A stretch of 36,644 bases of DNA. Origin: Vibrio ezurae NBRC 102218 (GTDB taxonomy: Bacteria; Pseudomonadota; Gammaproteobacteria; Enterobacterales; Vibrionaceae). A program made the translations under genes and the position numbers. The notes below the pieces were generated by a model. The model searched no databases and was not told the origin of the DNA. It saw only the letters and a list, made by a program, of their open reading frames with translations. Shown one piece after another: positions 28,731 to 36,508 of this stretch (positions are counted from its first letter, which is position 1; every line of letters begins with the position of its first letter). The stretch is taken from contig NZ_BATM01000036.1 of the NCBI RefSeq assembly GCF_000467185.1, positions 1 to 36,644 of the forward strand, written 5' to 3'.

Positions 28731-28821
28731 ATCCTTTCCTTAGGATACCTTGTTAATATAGGTGCATATTAACATATAGAAACATTTTGCGTGATACTAA
28801 TTGCGGGTGAATGCCAGCGAT

Positions 28822-28850
28822 TAAAGCCATGCGATACAAGCATGGCTTTA
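28822..28850 (-). terminator. Hairpin terminator after the 28.9-kb outer-membrane protein gene
   Basis: Perfect 10-bp stem TAAAGCCATG / CATGGCTTTA around a 9-base loop, 28 bp past the stop of the minus-strand outer-membrane gene. The T-tract is short, so efficiency is uncertain. Confidence 0.6.
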
Positions 28851-28877
28851 GGTTGAAACAGTATCCGTTTTTGCTAA

Positions 28878-29414
28878 TTAGAATTGATACCCTAACGTCC
28901 AAGAGATAGTGTAATACTCACTGTCATTGTAGCGAGAAAAATCAAACCGAAAGTCGGAATAAAGGTGTGAATTTAAATCAGCTCTGAGACCGGCACCAGT
29001 CACAAAGCTAATTTCGTTAAAGCGATAGTCAGTTTTATTGATTGCCCTTGTTTCAGATTGTCGAGCTAGCCCTAATATGCCATAAGGTTTAATAGCAAAT
29101 CCGTTGATATGCACTTTATAACCAATGTCGGTATCCAATTTTATATTGTAGCCATCTAAATCACTGGTTTGCTCCCCAACCACAAAAGTGTCTTTATTTT
29201 GTGAATAAGACAGATTGATTCCCAGAATATTATTGAGCTCATAGCCATATTCAAGTCGAAGACCGTCTCCCCATTTGTCAGACTTGGTTAGCCATTCAGA
29301 GGTATTGGTGCTGTTGTAACCCACACCAATACGATGTTTTGACTGCGAGGTATTGGCCTGCGCAGTTGTGGTTAGCAGGAGACTAGCAATAACGATTGTG
29401 ATTAATTTATTCAT
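28878..29414 (-). CDS. Small outer-membrane beta-barrel protein
   Basis: A 178-residue protein with a signal peptide (MNKLITIVIASLLLTTTAQA) and alternating beta-strand pattern ending in aromatic TLGYQF, the usual C-terminal signal for BAM insertion. The pattern (RIGVGYNST..., RLEYGYELNNILGINLSYSQ, DIGYKVHINGFAIKPYGILGLAR) fits the eight-stranded OmpA/OmpX-like porin family. AAGGT precedes the ATG. It is divergent from the broken LysR gene, which may once have regulated it. Its function is unknown; it shares general design with the barrel at 31.2 kb. Confidence 0.78.
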   Translation of the reverse strand: MNKLITIVIASLLLTTTAQANTSQSKHRIGVGYNSTNTSEWLTKSDKWGDGLRLEYGYELNNILGINLSYSQNKDTFVVGEQTSDLDGYNIKLDTDIGYKVHINGFAIKPYGILGLARQSETRAINKTDYRFNEISFVTGAGLRADLNSHLYSDFRFDFSRYNDSEYYTISWTLGYQF

Positions 29415-29639
29415 GTTAAACCTTAAATTGGGAAAATCGTTCCTTTTTATTTATCGCTCCTTGCTGATTCCGTTATTGTGTTTTTTTTCATCTCATCAGG
29501 CCAATAAGCAGTGCTGATGTTAGTGATTACAATGGCTTATTAGCTCCTAGAATTCTTCTCGACTAACTTGTTGTAAAAACAGAAATGCCGTACTGTGAAT
29601 GATGAAGGGATATGATAACCATTGCAGATTGAGACTCTT

Positions 29640-30566
29640 ATGCGCAAAGACCGCTTCAATACACTGGATCTGAATTTATTAAGAACGTTCTTAGTTTTGA
29701 GCCATGAGCTGAATATGCGTAAAGCATCTGAGCGTTTACTGGTTTCACAGCCAGCCATCAGTCAGGCTTTGCAAAAACTGCGCTTTCATTTTCAAGATGA
29801 GCTGTTTATCAAAGTGCCACAAGGGCTCACTGCCACGCCGTTTGCGATTGATTTAGCGCAAAAGATTTCGCCACATTTAGATAGTTTAGCCACGGTTTTA
29901 AACGAAAAAGCCGATTTTGATCCCAATGAGATTTCAGGTTTCTTACGCATAGCGGTAGCGCCTATTGTGCTCACTTGTCTATCGGGGGCATTGTTTCAAC
30001 ACCTAAAATTGATTGCGCTCAATGCCAGAATTGAATTGGTTGGATGGAATAAGGAAACGCTCAATGACATCCGCAGTGGTGAGGTTTTATTTGGCGTGAG
30101 CATGGAGCAAAAACGGATTCAGAGCGTCAGTTCAAATGCGCTAGTTGATCTTAAAAGTCGAGTCTTTGTTAGAAAAGAGCACCCGTTAAACAGCCCTCAA
30201 GTCAGTCCCCAAGAGTTAGCGCCTTTTGGCATCGCCTCTATTATTACTCCAGGCTGGAATGATGATAAAACCCTGACAGCCGATGTGATGCGAGAACAAG
30301 GTTTAACGCCAACAATAGGTTTTCGCTCATAGTTTGTGATGGCAGTGGTGGATGTCATCGAACACACCGATTTCTTTATGCCACACTCAGATCTATTTCC
30401 TTTACATCGCTTTCCAAACTTAAAAGTAATGACTCCGTTAGTAAATAAAGAAGAGATGACATTTACGCTATTTTCGTATTTTCATACTAAAAACAGCAAC
30501 GCACCACTGCTCTCATGGCTAGAAAGACAAGTGAGACTGGTTATTGAGCAAGAAAGAATAGAGTAG
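29640..30566 (+). pseudogene. LysR-family regulator interrupted by an in-frame amber codon
   Basis: Full-length LysR-type regulator of 308 codons in one frame, with a single TAG at 30330-30332. The first 230 codons hold the N-terminal winged HTH (LNLLRTFLVLSHELNMRKASERLLVSQPAISQALQKLRFHF) and most of the effector domain. The 78 codons after the stop continue the domain (VIEHTDFFMPHSDLFPLHRFPNLK...) to a normal end. A downstream GTG/ATG at 30336 could start a fragment but has no ribosome site. The truncated product would lack one lobe of the sensor domain. The start is the ATG giving MRKDRFNTLDL; a TTG at 29622 is an alternative. A single-base nonsense mutation or a sequencing error explains it equally well. 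Confidence 0.85.
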
Positions 30567-30626
30567 GTGAGTGTCAACAGCTTTGCTTACCGAGTTTAAT
30601 CACAACTAGCATTAACGAAGGTCATT

Positions 30627-31034
30627 ATGACATTAAGAGTGGTACCAGAGCTGTATTGCTTTGATATGAGCATCAGTAAATCGTATTTTATCAACGTATT
30701 AGGTTTCTCCATCAAGTATGAACGCCCTGCGGAAGATTTTGCTTACCTCACTTTAGAGGGCGTCGATGTGATGCTTGAAGGCATCCAAGGAAATAGCCGA
30801 AAGTGGATTTCAGAGAGCTTAGATTTCCCGCTAGGGCGAGGCGTAAATTTTCAGTGGGATGTAACGGATATAGAATCACTGTATCGAAATGTCAGATCTA
30901 AGTCCGCTGATTCCATCTATTTGTCTATGGAAGCAAAGGGTTATCAATGCGGCAATGCCATCATCACTCAAAAGCAATTTATTGTTCAAACACCGGATGG
31001 TTACTTATTTCGATTTTGTCAGGACGTAAAGTGA
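30627..31034 (+). CDS. VOC-superfamily protein (bleomycin-resistance/glyoxalase fold)
   Basis: A 135-residue protein with the two beta-alpha-beta-beta-beta repeats of the vicinal-oxygen-chelate fold: VPELYCFDMSISKSYFINVLGFSIKYERP at the start and GVNFQWDVTDIESLYRNV...TPDGYLFRFCQ at the end. The late Glu metal ligand of glyoxalase I is not evident (FRFC instead of an FxE pattern). It is therefore closer to the metal-free bleomycin-binding type, but drug binding cannot be claimed. The ATG follows GAAGG. It lies 60 bp after the broken LysR gene on the same strand. Confidence 0.8.
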   Translation: MTLRVVPELYCFDMSISKSYFINVLGFSIKYERPAEDFAYLTLEGVDVMLEGIQGNSRKWISESLDFPLGRGVNFQWDVTDIESLYRNVRSKSADSIYLSMEAKGYQCGNAIITQKQFIVQTPDGYLFRFCQDVK

Positions 31035-31228
31035 GGGGAGGTGACTACTGCGTTCATCTTCACTAACAATATACCTATACCCATCATTTTAACTCTCTCC
31101 TCATTACTTAAACACATAACTGGTATGCATATTCGATCTTTGATTGCTTAGCATACCAACGGTATCTTGTGCCCAACGATAAGGCCCTAGGCGCTGATTT
31201 AGCACAGAACCGTATGAGGAAAGACCGA

Positions 31229-31756
31229 ATGAACACGCTACCGAAAATTATATCTATTCTTGCACTGTTAACATCGACCAGTGTTTTGGCTAATACCGAT
31301 TGGTACGTTGGTGGCGGCACCTCCCATGGTAGTAACGTGCAAGGTGACACAGCAATCGTGGAACTTGGCTACAACGGCGAAATATTTGGTGGCTCAATTT
31401 ATGGCGGCAAAGGTGATGCTGTCATCGAACAAGATACAGCCAAATATAACAGCGACGACGGCTACTTCATCGGTACTGAATTTGAAGCGGGCTGGAAGTT
31501 TCACCTAGGCCAAGACTTCACCATAAAACCGTATGCTCTTATAGGCTACGAACTGCAACTTATCGATGAGCAAGCTGCTAACGATCTACTGGCTAGTGGC
31601 ACAGCTAGATACGGCGCAGGCGTACATTCCACATGGAAAATGTTTTACCTAGACGTGGAAGTAGCAGAGCACCGATGGGAAGCGGATAAACTTGAAGATC
31701 GTTTTGGTGAATATGATGAGAGTGTGGCGACTGTGACTGTGGGGTTTACGTGGTAG
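31229..31756 (+). CDS. Small outer-membrane beta-barrel protein
   Basis: A 175-residue protein starting MNTLPKIISILALLTSTSVLA, a clear Sec signal, with GAGGAA eight bases upstream of the ATG; in-frame ATGs at 31214 and 31169 are less well placed. The mature part is strand-rich with many glycines (WYVGGGTSHG, IFGGSIYGGKG) and ends in aromatic VTVGFTW, typical for outer-membrane insertion. The stretch AGWKFHLGQDFTIKPYALIGYEL parallels IGYKVHINGFAIKPYGILGLAR in the barrel at 28.9 kb, so the two may be distant paralogues. Function unknown. Confidence 0.75.
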   Translation: MNTLPKIISILALLTSTSVLANTDWYVGGGTSHGSNVQGDTAIVELGYNGEIFGGSIYGGKGDAVIEQDTAKYNSDDGYFIGTEFEAGWKFHLGQDFTIKPYALIGYELQLIDEQAANDLLASGTARYGAGVHSTWKMFYLDVEVAEHRWEADKLEDRFGEYDESVATVTVGFTW

Positions 31757-31779
31757 TGTAGATGTAAACGACAATGCAG

Positions 31780-31862
31780 TTCAGATAGTCGTTAGTTCAG
31801 TCTTATAGAGCGGCGACTCCTCTTATCAGAGAGGCAGGCGCCGCACAAAATCTCTATCTGAA
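31780..31862. other. Nested inverted repeats in convergent intergenic region
   Basis: An outer pair TTCAGATAG (31780) / CTATCTGAA (31854-31862) encloses GCGGCG (31810) / CGCCGC (31839-31844), which encloses CCTCT / AGAGG. A competing pair CGACTCC (31814) / GGAGTCG (31866-31872) could replace the middle stem. There is no T-run on either side, so it is not an ordinary terminator. It could be a structured transcript end, a small RNA or a mobile-element remnant. Confidence 0.45.
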
Positions 31863-31946
31863 ATGGGAGTCGTCAAATATCAACATGCTGGTTTACACAA
31901 GAATGCCATTTAAGAGATAGCTCGCTACAGGCCTCTAAATAATTCA

Positions 31947-31974
31947 CCAACCAACCAACCAACCAACCAACCAA
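31947..31974. repeat. Tetranucleotide microsatellite (CCAA)7
   Basis: Seven perfect CCAA units, read as TTGG on the strand of the FAD oxidoreductase gene. They begin four bases beyond that gene's stop codon. Copy number should be prone to slippage, but no open frame crosses it. Confidence 0.95.
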
Positions 31975-31978
31975 ACTA

Positions 31979-33457
31979 TCAACTATCGGAAGCCGTTCCG
32001 GTTTGAATTGCTAGGGCTTCAGGGTAGCCTCTGTCTCTCGCCAATGCTTTAGCTCGCATCTCTATCTTCTCTAAGGATAACGTTGATAAGTATGGATGGG
32101 CCTGCTCGATAGTGATTCTAGAACTCATCTCAGATGCCGTTAAAGTTTGTTCAGCACTACTTAAATCTTGCAATTGTTGCTTGATCTTACGTGCTGCCTG
32201 ATAGGCCGATGAGGCCTTTACCAGCTCAATCCGTGCATAGTTGTTTTGGGTGAATGAGACATCTGCGACGCGAAGACTTGGGTCTTCACCTGGGATTTGC
32301 TGAGCACCAAAAAGAGGTTTTCCGCCCACGCTAGCCTTTGAAAAGGTGGGGATATGCTGAGTCATATGTTCAATGGCATTTTGAGTGCGCTGTTGAATCG
32401 CCATTTCAGGCCATCCCTGAGTGATTTTGGCCTCAAGATCTGATGGCAATCGAGGTTGTGAGCTTGGTGCTTCACTTGCTACCAAGCCCTTGTCAAACAA
32501 GGTGATAGATTCGGTCATACCGTGGACTTGAAAGTAACCATTACTATACGGGGTTAGCTGCGCCATGCCTTGCGGTGTGCCTCTCTCACCATGGAAAATC
32601 ACCTCAGGCCAGTGTATGCCAGTGTTTTCCCAATGCGTTATGAATGCAGACTTAAACTCCACGAATCGCTTTTGTGACTGCTTAGTTAGGTCATCTATAG
32701 TGCCCGTTTTATACCCTGTGGCATTCACCAGATAATCCACAACGACATGTTGCTTCTCGCCCTGTTTTGGCTGGTAGGTTAAATGCCATTGGTTATTTTC
32801 GTAGCGCGCATCTTCCAAGCGACATCCCATCTTCAAATGAGCATGAGGATGATGCTCTAGAGTGAGGGTGACACTGGCCGCAAGACGAAAAACGCTCAGG
32901 CCAAATTCTTGAACAACCACAACGGGATACTTGAGCTTATCTAGGTCAACGAATTGAGCAAAGGGAATCATCCAGTCGTCATGACTCGATGGATTGTTGG
33001 GTTGCTTGTGATCACGCAGCGCCTCTAATTGTTCACGACTGTATTGCGAGTAATACTGGTCCGGCTCGCCTAATACGGCATTTAGAGGGTCTTGAGAGAC
33101 CAAAGATTGATAGCTTTGTTTGATAACAGAAAGGCGAGGTAGTAAGGCATCTGGCTCATTACTATCAGTAAGTGGCGTCGCAATAACCGTAGGTCGTGCG
33201 TTTACGGCATACGGGAAAAGACGCACTGTCTCAATCGACTGCTTAAGTAACGCTGTACATTGCTGTTGAGAGATCTCTCGATAAAGATTACCACCCGCAT
33301 GAAGGTGACAAATGGGTGGACCATTAACTAAGCCATCACTTTGCTCAATCAAAGTTACGTCTATACCCTGTTCAGCAAGATGTAACGCTGCTGTAGAGCC
33401 CGCGATCCCACCACCAATAACTGCAACACGGAGCGAAGTTTGCACTTGTTCAGCCAC
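31979..33457 (-). CDS. FAD-dependent oxidoreductase
   Basis: A 492-residue flavoprotein. The N-terminal Rossmann motif VAVIGGGIAGSTAALHLAEQGIDVTLIEQ (GxGxxG and distal acidic residue) binds the ADP part of FAD. VDYLVNATGYKTG near residue 240 is the second nucleotide-contact ATG motif of the DadA/monooxygenase-like group. The long C-terminal helical part (AYQAARKIKQQLQDL...) is not assignable. No signal peptide, so cytoplasmic. The start is a GTG with AAGGATAG upstream. Substrate unknown: amine, amino-acid or hydroxyl oxidation are all possible. The remnant LysR gene just upstream on the same strand may once have belonged with it. Confidence 0.8.
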   Translation of the reverse strand: MAEQVQTSLRVAVIGGGIAGSTAALHLAEQGIDVTLIEQSDGLVNGPPICHLHAGGNLYREISQQQCTALLKQSIETVRLFPYAVNARPTVIATPLTDSNEPDALLPRLSVIKQSYQSLVSQDPLNAVLGEPDQYYSQYSREQLEALRDHKQPNNPSSHDDWMIPFAQFVDLDKLKYPVVVVQEFGLSVFRLAASVTLTLEHHPHAHLKMGCRLEDARYENNQWHLTYQPKQGEKQHVVVDYLVNATGYKTGTIDDLTKQSQKRFVEFKSAFITHWENTGIHWPEVIFHGERGTPQGMAQLTPYSNGYFQVHGMTESITLFDKGLVASEAPSSQPRLPSDLEAKITQGWPEMAIQQRTQNAIEHMTQHIPTFSKASVGGKPLFGAQQIPGEDPSLRVADVSFTQNNYARIELVKASSAYQAARKIKQQLQDLSSAEQTLTASEMSSRITIEQAHPYLSTLSLEKIEMRAKALARDRGYPEALAIQTGTASDS

Positions 33458-33664
33458 GACCTATCTATCCTTTATTCCTAATACACACTAATTTGCTTTT
33501 AACGAATTAGCTGTCGATCAAACTGTGCATACTTTACAGGCGATAGCCTTTTATTGGAACCATATCAGGGCGTTACATTGTAAAACATCTCTATGTAGTC
33601 GCAGACTTTGCGTGCGATCTCTATAGAAACGAGTCTTTATCGTTTGGAATATGGCTTTTCTAGA

Positions 33665-33976
33665 TTACAGGAGGGCCAATATGATGCTGCGCATACTGAA
33701 AAACTCGCTGACAAGTAAGGTCTGTTTTCGGTGGGGATAGATAGGGTAGATGCCTGTATCCGTAGTGGAAAGCTTATGATCCGTCAGACGAGGTACTAGC
33801 TTTGTTTCTGAGATTGGTTGATCGAGATTAAATAAGTCGATTAGCGCATAACCTAAGCCTCCCATCATAGTGCGCACTTCACTGATCTTATCGTTGCCCT
33901 GCATTCTAAGGGTGACCATATTGCTTTTAAGATCTCTCCTATGCAAAAAGCAAGACCTGATCCTGTTTACGATGAA
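33665..33976 (-). pseudogene. Remnant of a LysR-family regulator (C-terminal part only)
   Basis: An open stretch of about 100 codons whose translation (EVRTMMGGLGYALIDLF...ETKLVPRLTDHKL...GIYPIYPHRK) matches the last third of LysR effector domains: the AGLGIALLP-like turn, the LVPVL segment and the final YPHR strand. An upstream in-frame stop at 33977-33979 cuts it off; no HTH domain is found within 400 bp. It is therefore a degraded copy, unlike the neighbouring LysR that has only one stop. It is followed by 200 bp without features, then the FAD oxidoreductase. Confidence 0.72.
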
Positions 33977-34372
33977 CTAATTTCTATTCTGAGCCTAGAT
34001 AGGCTCTGTGATCGACTAACCTTATTGTTTACCTTAGCAAGCCCAATATTACGATCTAAAATAGTTAGGTATTGGTAGAAATAGTTAAGTTAAGGATTTG
34101 GATACTTTAGAGAAAGATATTTTCTCCATGGCTGTTTATGTCCACCGAAATGTTGAACAAGCCTCTGTCTAACAAGCTTTTGTCCTAAAAATTGGTTCTG
34201 TACAACGTTTCTGGACCAACACGATTTTCAGATTCAAACAGAAAAAACATAATTTGGATTGGGGTGCCGGATCACTTTTATCTGTATTTATAACGTGTAA
34301 AGTTATCTAGGTATCTGGTTTATATGAACCATTACATATTGATGTAAAAAAGTGGTACAAGGAAGTGATCAC
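33977..34372. other. Degenerate intergenic DNA
   Basis: About 400 bp with no supported gene. It contains a perfect 7-bp inverted repeat GAGCCTA-GA-TAGGCTC (33991-34006) near the truncation point of the LysR remnant, and short frames with no ribosome sites. A 45-codon plus-strand frame from 33941 is probably chance. Confidence 0.4.
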
Positions 34373-35173
34373 ATGAAGAAGCTATTAATATGCACAATTC
34401 TTGTGGGTTGCAGCAGTGTTAGAGAGTTCGACACTGTTGGTATCCACAACACAACTGAATTACTGCTCAACAAATATGCAGAAACTCACTCAGGTGGAGA
34501 GGTAAAGAGAGAGAAAACAAAGCATTGGAGTGGCATTTCAAGAACCGTGTTTTTTTTCAGTAACAAAGATCAAAATTTTAGAAAGCAAACTTTAAATGAA
34601 TTAGGGCGGTACTGTAAATATGCCTCTGGAGGAACTTGGGGCTATGGCGGTTGGTGTCTAAGTAAAGATAGCCGTGAACCTTTATACCGCGTAATAGTAC
34701 AAGACTTTATTCGTGGTGTTAACCCCAGAGAAGAGCCAATTTACAATCTGAGAGTTGAGGTGCAGACTCCAACGTCTTCGAATAATAAAGAAATGATTCG
34801 CATCTTTGATTCAGAAGTTGATCAACATAAGAATAATGTACAAAGTTTTCTTGTACTTGATATTCAAGGTAAAGATATAAATAAGCAATCGTTTCTAATC
34901 TGCAAAAAAAGCATGAAAGCGGTTTATGGTTGGGCAGTCGGAGCAACGACTACAGAGGTAGCATTTGTTAATCCAAGATACCCCGATAGCGTATACTACT
35001 CCTATGATGTGGGGCAATTTGGGGTTTGTAGTGTAAGCGAAATTGCAAATGATCCATCCACAGAATATATGCAAGTCATCAAGGATAATGAACCAAGTAA
35101 CATGCTGAAGGTTTTCGAAACTATTCGTTATGTTCGTGATAAAGGGCTTTATGCGGCAGTTGATTTACCTTGA
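34373..35173 (+). CDS. Hypothetical lipoprotein
   Basis: A 266-residue protein I do not recognise. It starts at the ATG preceded by ACAAGGA; an upstream start at 34352 would spoil the signal. MKKLLICTILVGCSS is a short lipoprotein signal with lipobox LVGC (Cys13). The mature part is mixed alpha/beta, with a Gly/Tyr/Trp-rich patch YCKYASGGTWGYGGWCLSKD near residue 80 and four further cysteines that could pair. Base composition is more AT-rich than the core genes to the left, and it sits alone between degenerate DNA and an IS element, which suggests acquired material. Envelope location is likely; the function is unknown. Confidence 0.72.
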   Translation: MKKLLICTILVGCSSVREFDTVGIHNTTELLLNKYAETHSGGEVKREKTKHWSGISRTVFFFSNKDQNFRKQTLNELGRYCKYASGGTWGYGGWCLSKDSREPLYRVIVQDFIRGVNPREEPIYNLRVEVQTPTSSNNKEMIRIFDSEVDQHKNNVQSFLVLDIQGKDINKQSFLICKKSMKAVYGWAVGATTTEVAFVNPRYPDSVYYSYDVGQFGVCSVSEIANDPSTEYMQVIKDNEPSNMLKVFETIRYVRDKGLYAAVDLP

Positions 35174-35427
35174 TCACAAGCAAAGGGAGCGAGTCTAGCG
35201 TTTTTCCACGCATTACTTTTAGTATGTCAAAACTAGCAGACTATCTGAAGCGTATTAAATAGCGAAACAAACATTGAGTCAAAAACGGTTTAGAGCAGTA
35301 ACACTAAGGCGCTTTTGCCCCTTAGCAGAAACGAAATAGACATTCAGGTGAATGTGACTTGTTGTTTTCCGGAAGAAGACTCTATCTAGTGTTTGTTACT
35401 TTGAGCGAGGTGATTTAACTCACAACG
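35174..35427. other. Intergenic, nothing recognised
   Basis: Roughly 250 bp between the hypothetical lipoprotein and the terminator of the small secreted gene. I see no gene, repeat or clear terminator in it. Confidence 0.4.
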
Positions 35428-35455
35428 AAAAAAGCGCACACTTCAAGTGCACGCT
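35428..35455 (-). terminator. Terminator of the 57-aa secreted protein gene
   Basis: On the minus strand AGCG-TG-CACTT pairs with AAGTG-TG-CGCT around a single G (TG opposite TG unpaired), followed by TTTTTTCG. It lies about 130 bp beyond the gene's stop. Confidence 0.65.
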
Positions 35456-35587
35456 CTGAGTGGTTATAGGTTAATAAAAATCCGCACAACGCAATATCTG
35501 CACCAAAAGCAGGTACCTCAGCATTCTGAAGCTTGTTATTTAGGGCTCTCTTAATTTATTTTTAAATGACCAGAAGGGCATTACAAT

Positions 35588-35761
35588 TTAGTTACAGGTA
35601 ATGATGTCGCCAATACGAGTACAAGTGGTAGTGTTACCATTGTCGTCGGTGCAAATGGTTTGATCGCCGATCTGTTGGCATATACCCGCGAACGCTGGTG
35701 TTACAAATGAAGCTGCGCTGAACGCAGTCGCTGACATTACAATAATTAGTAACTTTTTCAT
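35588..35761 (-). CDS. 57-aa secreted cysteine-rich protein with internal duplication
   Basis: A 57-codon frame with AGGAAAATACC before its ATG. Residues 1-25 are a clear Sec signal (MKKLLIIVMSATAFSAA..., cleavage after AFA). The mature 32 residues hold four cysteines in two copies of the same unit: CQQIGDQTIC and CTRIGDIITC, that is CxxIGDxxxC twice, joined by TDDNGNTTT. This points to two small disulfide-closed hairpins. No family is recognised. It has its own terminator downstream. Export, cysteine pattern, a good ribosome site and the duplication make a real gene likely despite its size. Confidence 0.72.
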   Translation of the reverse strand: MKKLLIIVMSATAFSAASFVTPAFAGICQQIGDQTICTDDNGNTTTCTRIGDIITCN

Positions 35762-36382
35762 GGTATTTTCCTGTTTTTTTACGTGCTTTGCCCGTTTGGT
35801 TTTGCTTATTGTAGATAAAACCTGTACTTTCTAGAGGCGCTATATTAAGGGGACGGATATTGATGAAAACGCCCTTCTCACCTCCCATTAGCGGGTAGTC
35901 GCTCTCTGATTTCTTAGTGATTGTTATCTAGTGGAACTTGATGGCAGAAAGCTTTTCGGAAGTGTCAACACAGTACGTTAAGTGCTGTGATCAGTAAATC
36001 ATATCAAGCTTTCTATTTTTCTTTCGCTTAGGTCCGTGAATTTCATTGCACTGATCCCCGATGCTATACCGTGAGTCGTATTGTATCGCGATCACTTGCA
36101 TCAATCGGACGTGGAATATTATTTTTCACAGAAGTTGAATGATATGTTTGTGCTGAAAAAAGAAAGCTCATAACCAATGCATTGAGGTTTGGTGGTGCTT
36201 AATGGAGAAAGGCTCATTGTGAGTTTCTTTTTCTTAGGACTTAGATTTAGAGTTTGTACTTTACAATCAAGATGTGTGTAAGATTATTAATTAGATGGTA
36301 TGGTCCACACCTAAATTACACTCAGCTATGTCGCTGAACTTTGGGAGGTTCGATCACTTGACCGAGATGCTTGGAAGATAAT
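35762..36382. other. Long non-coding stretch before the IS element
   Basis: About 620 bp with no supported open frame. An imperfect inverted repeat (GAAAAAAGAAAGCTCA near 36155, TGAGTTTCTTTTTC near 36220) and a small hairpin TCAGC-TATGTC-GCTGA (36322-36337) are visible. The left part must hold the promoter of the 57-aa protein gene. Confidence 0.4.
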
Positions 36383-36458
36383 TGCAAGACCCCTTATAAG
36401 TGAGCAGCTAATTTGTTGTGGCAGGTTGACGGAAGTCAACAGAGACTTAGGGGTTGCA
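36383..36458. ncRNA. Candidate structured RNA (three-way junction)
   Basis: TGCAAGACCCCTTATAAGT (36383-36401) pairs with ACTTAGGGGTTGCA (36445-36458) in a 14-bp stem with two small bulges. Inside are a hairpin CAGC-TAATTT-GTTG and a perfect hairpin GTTGAC-GGAA-GTCAAC (36425-36440) capped by a GNRA-type tetraloop. No known RNA family is recognised, the strand is uncertain, and no promoter is identified. Confidence 0.4.
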
Positions 36459-36508
36459 TTATTAAAAGAAGGCCTAACTTACCTAAATCAATATATGTAG
36501 TGGTTTAA

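Noticed and set aside
30336..30566. Separate 76-aa gene after the amber codon
   Set aside because: Same frame as the upstream LysR part, continues its domain and lacks its own ribosome site.
31214..31230. Similarity between MRKDRFNTL (LysR start) and MRKDRMNTL upstream of the 31.2-kb barrel, suggesting a duplicated 5' end
   Set aside because: Only about nine residues match and the codons differ; the barrel's real start is the later ATG with a better ribosome site.
33941..34078. 45-codon plus-strand frame overlapping the LysR remnant
   Set aside because: No ribosome site, and its start lies antisense to recognisable LysR coding sequence.
36340..36370. tRNA-like GGTTCGATC sequence
   Set aside because: No T-arm pairing around it, no acceptor stem and no anticodon arm can be drawn.
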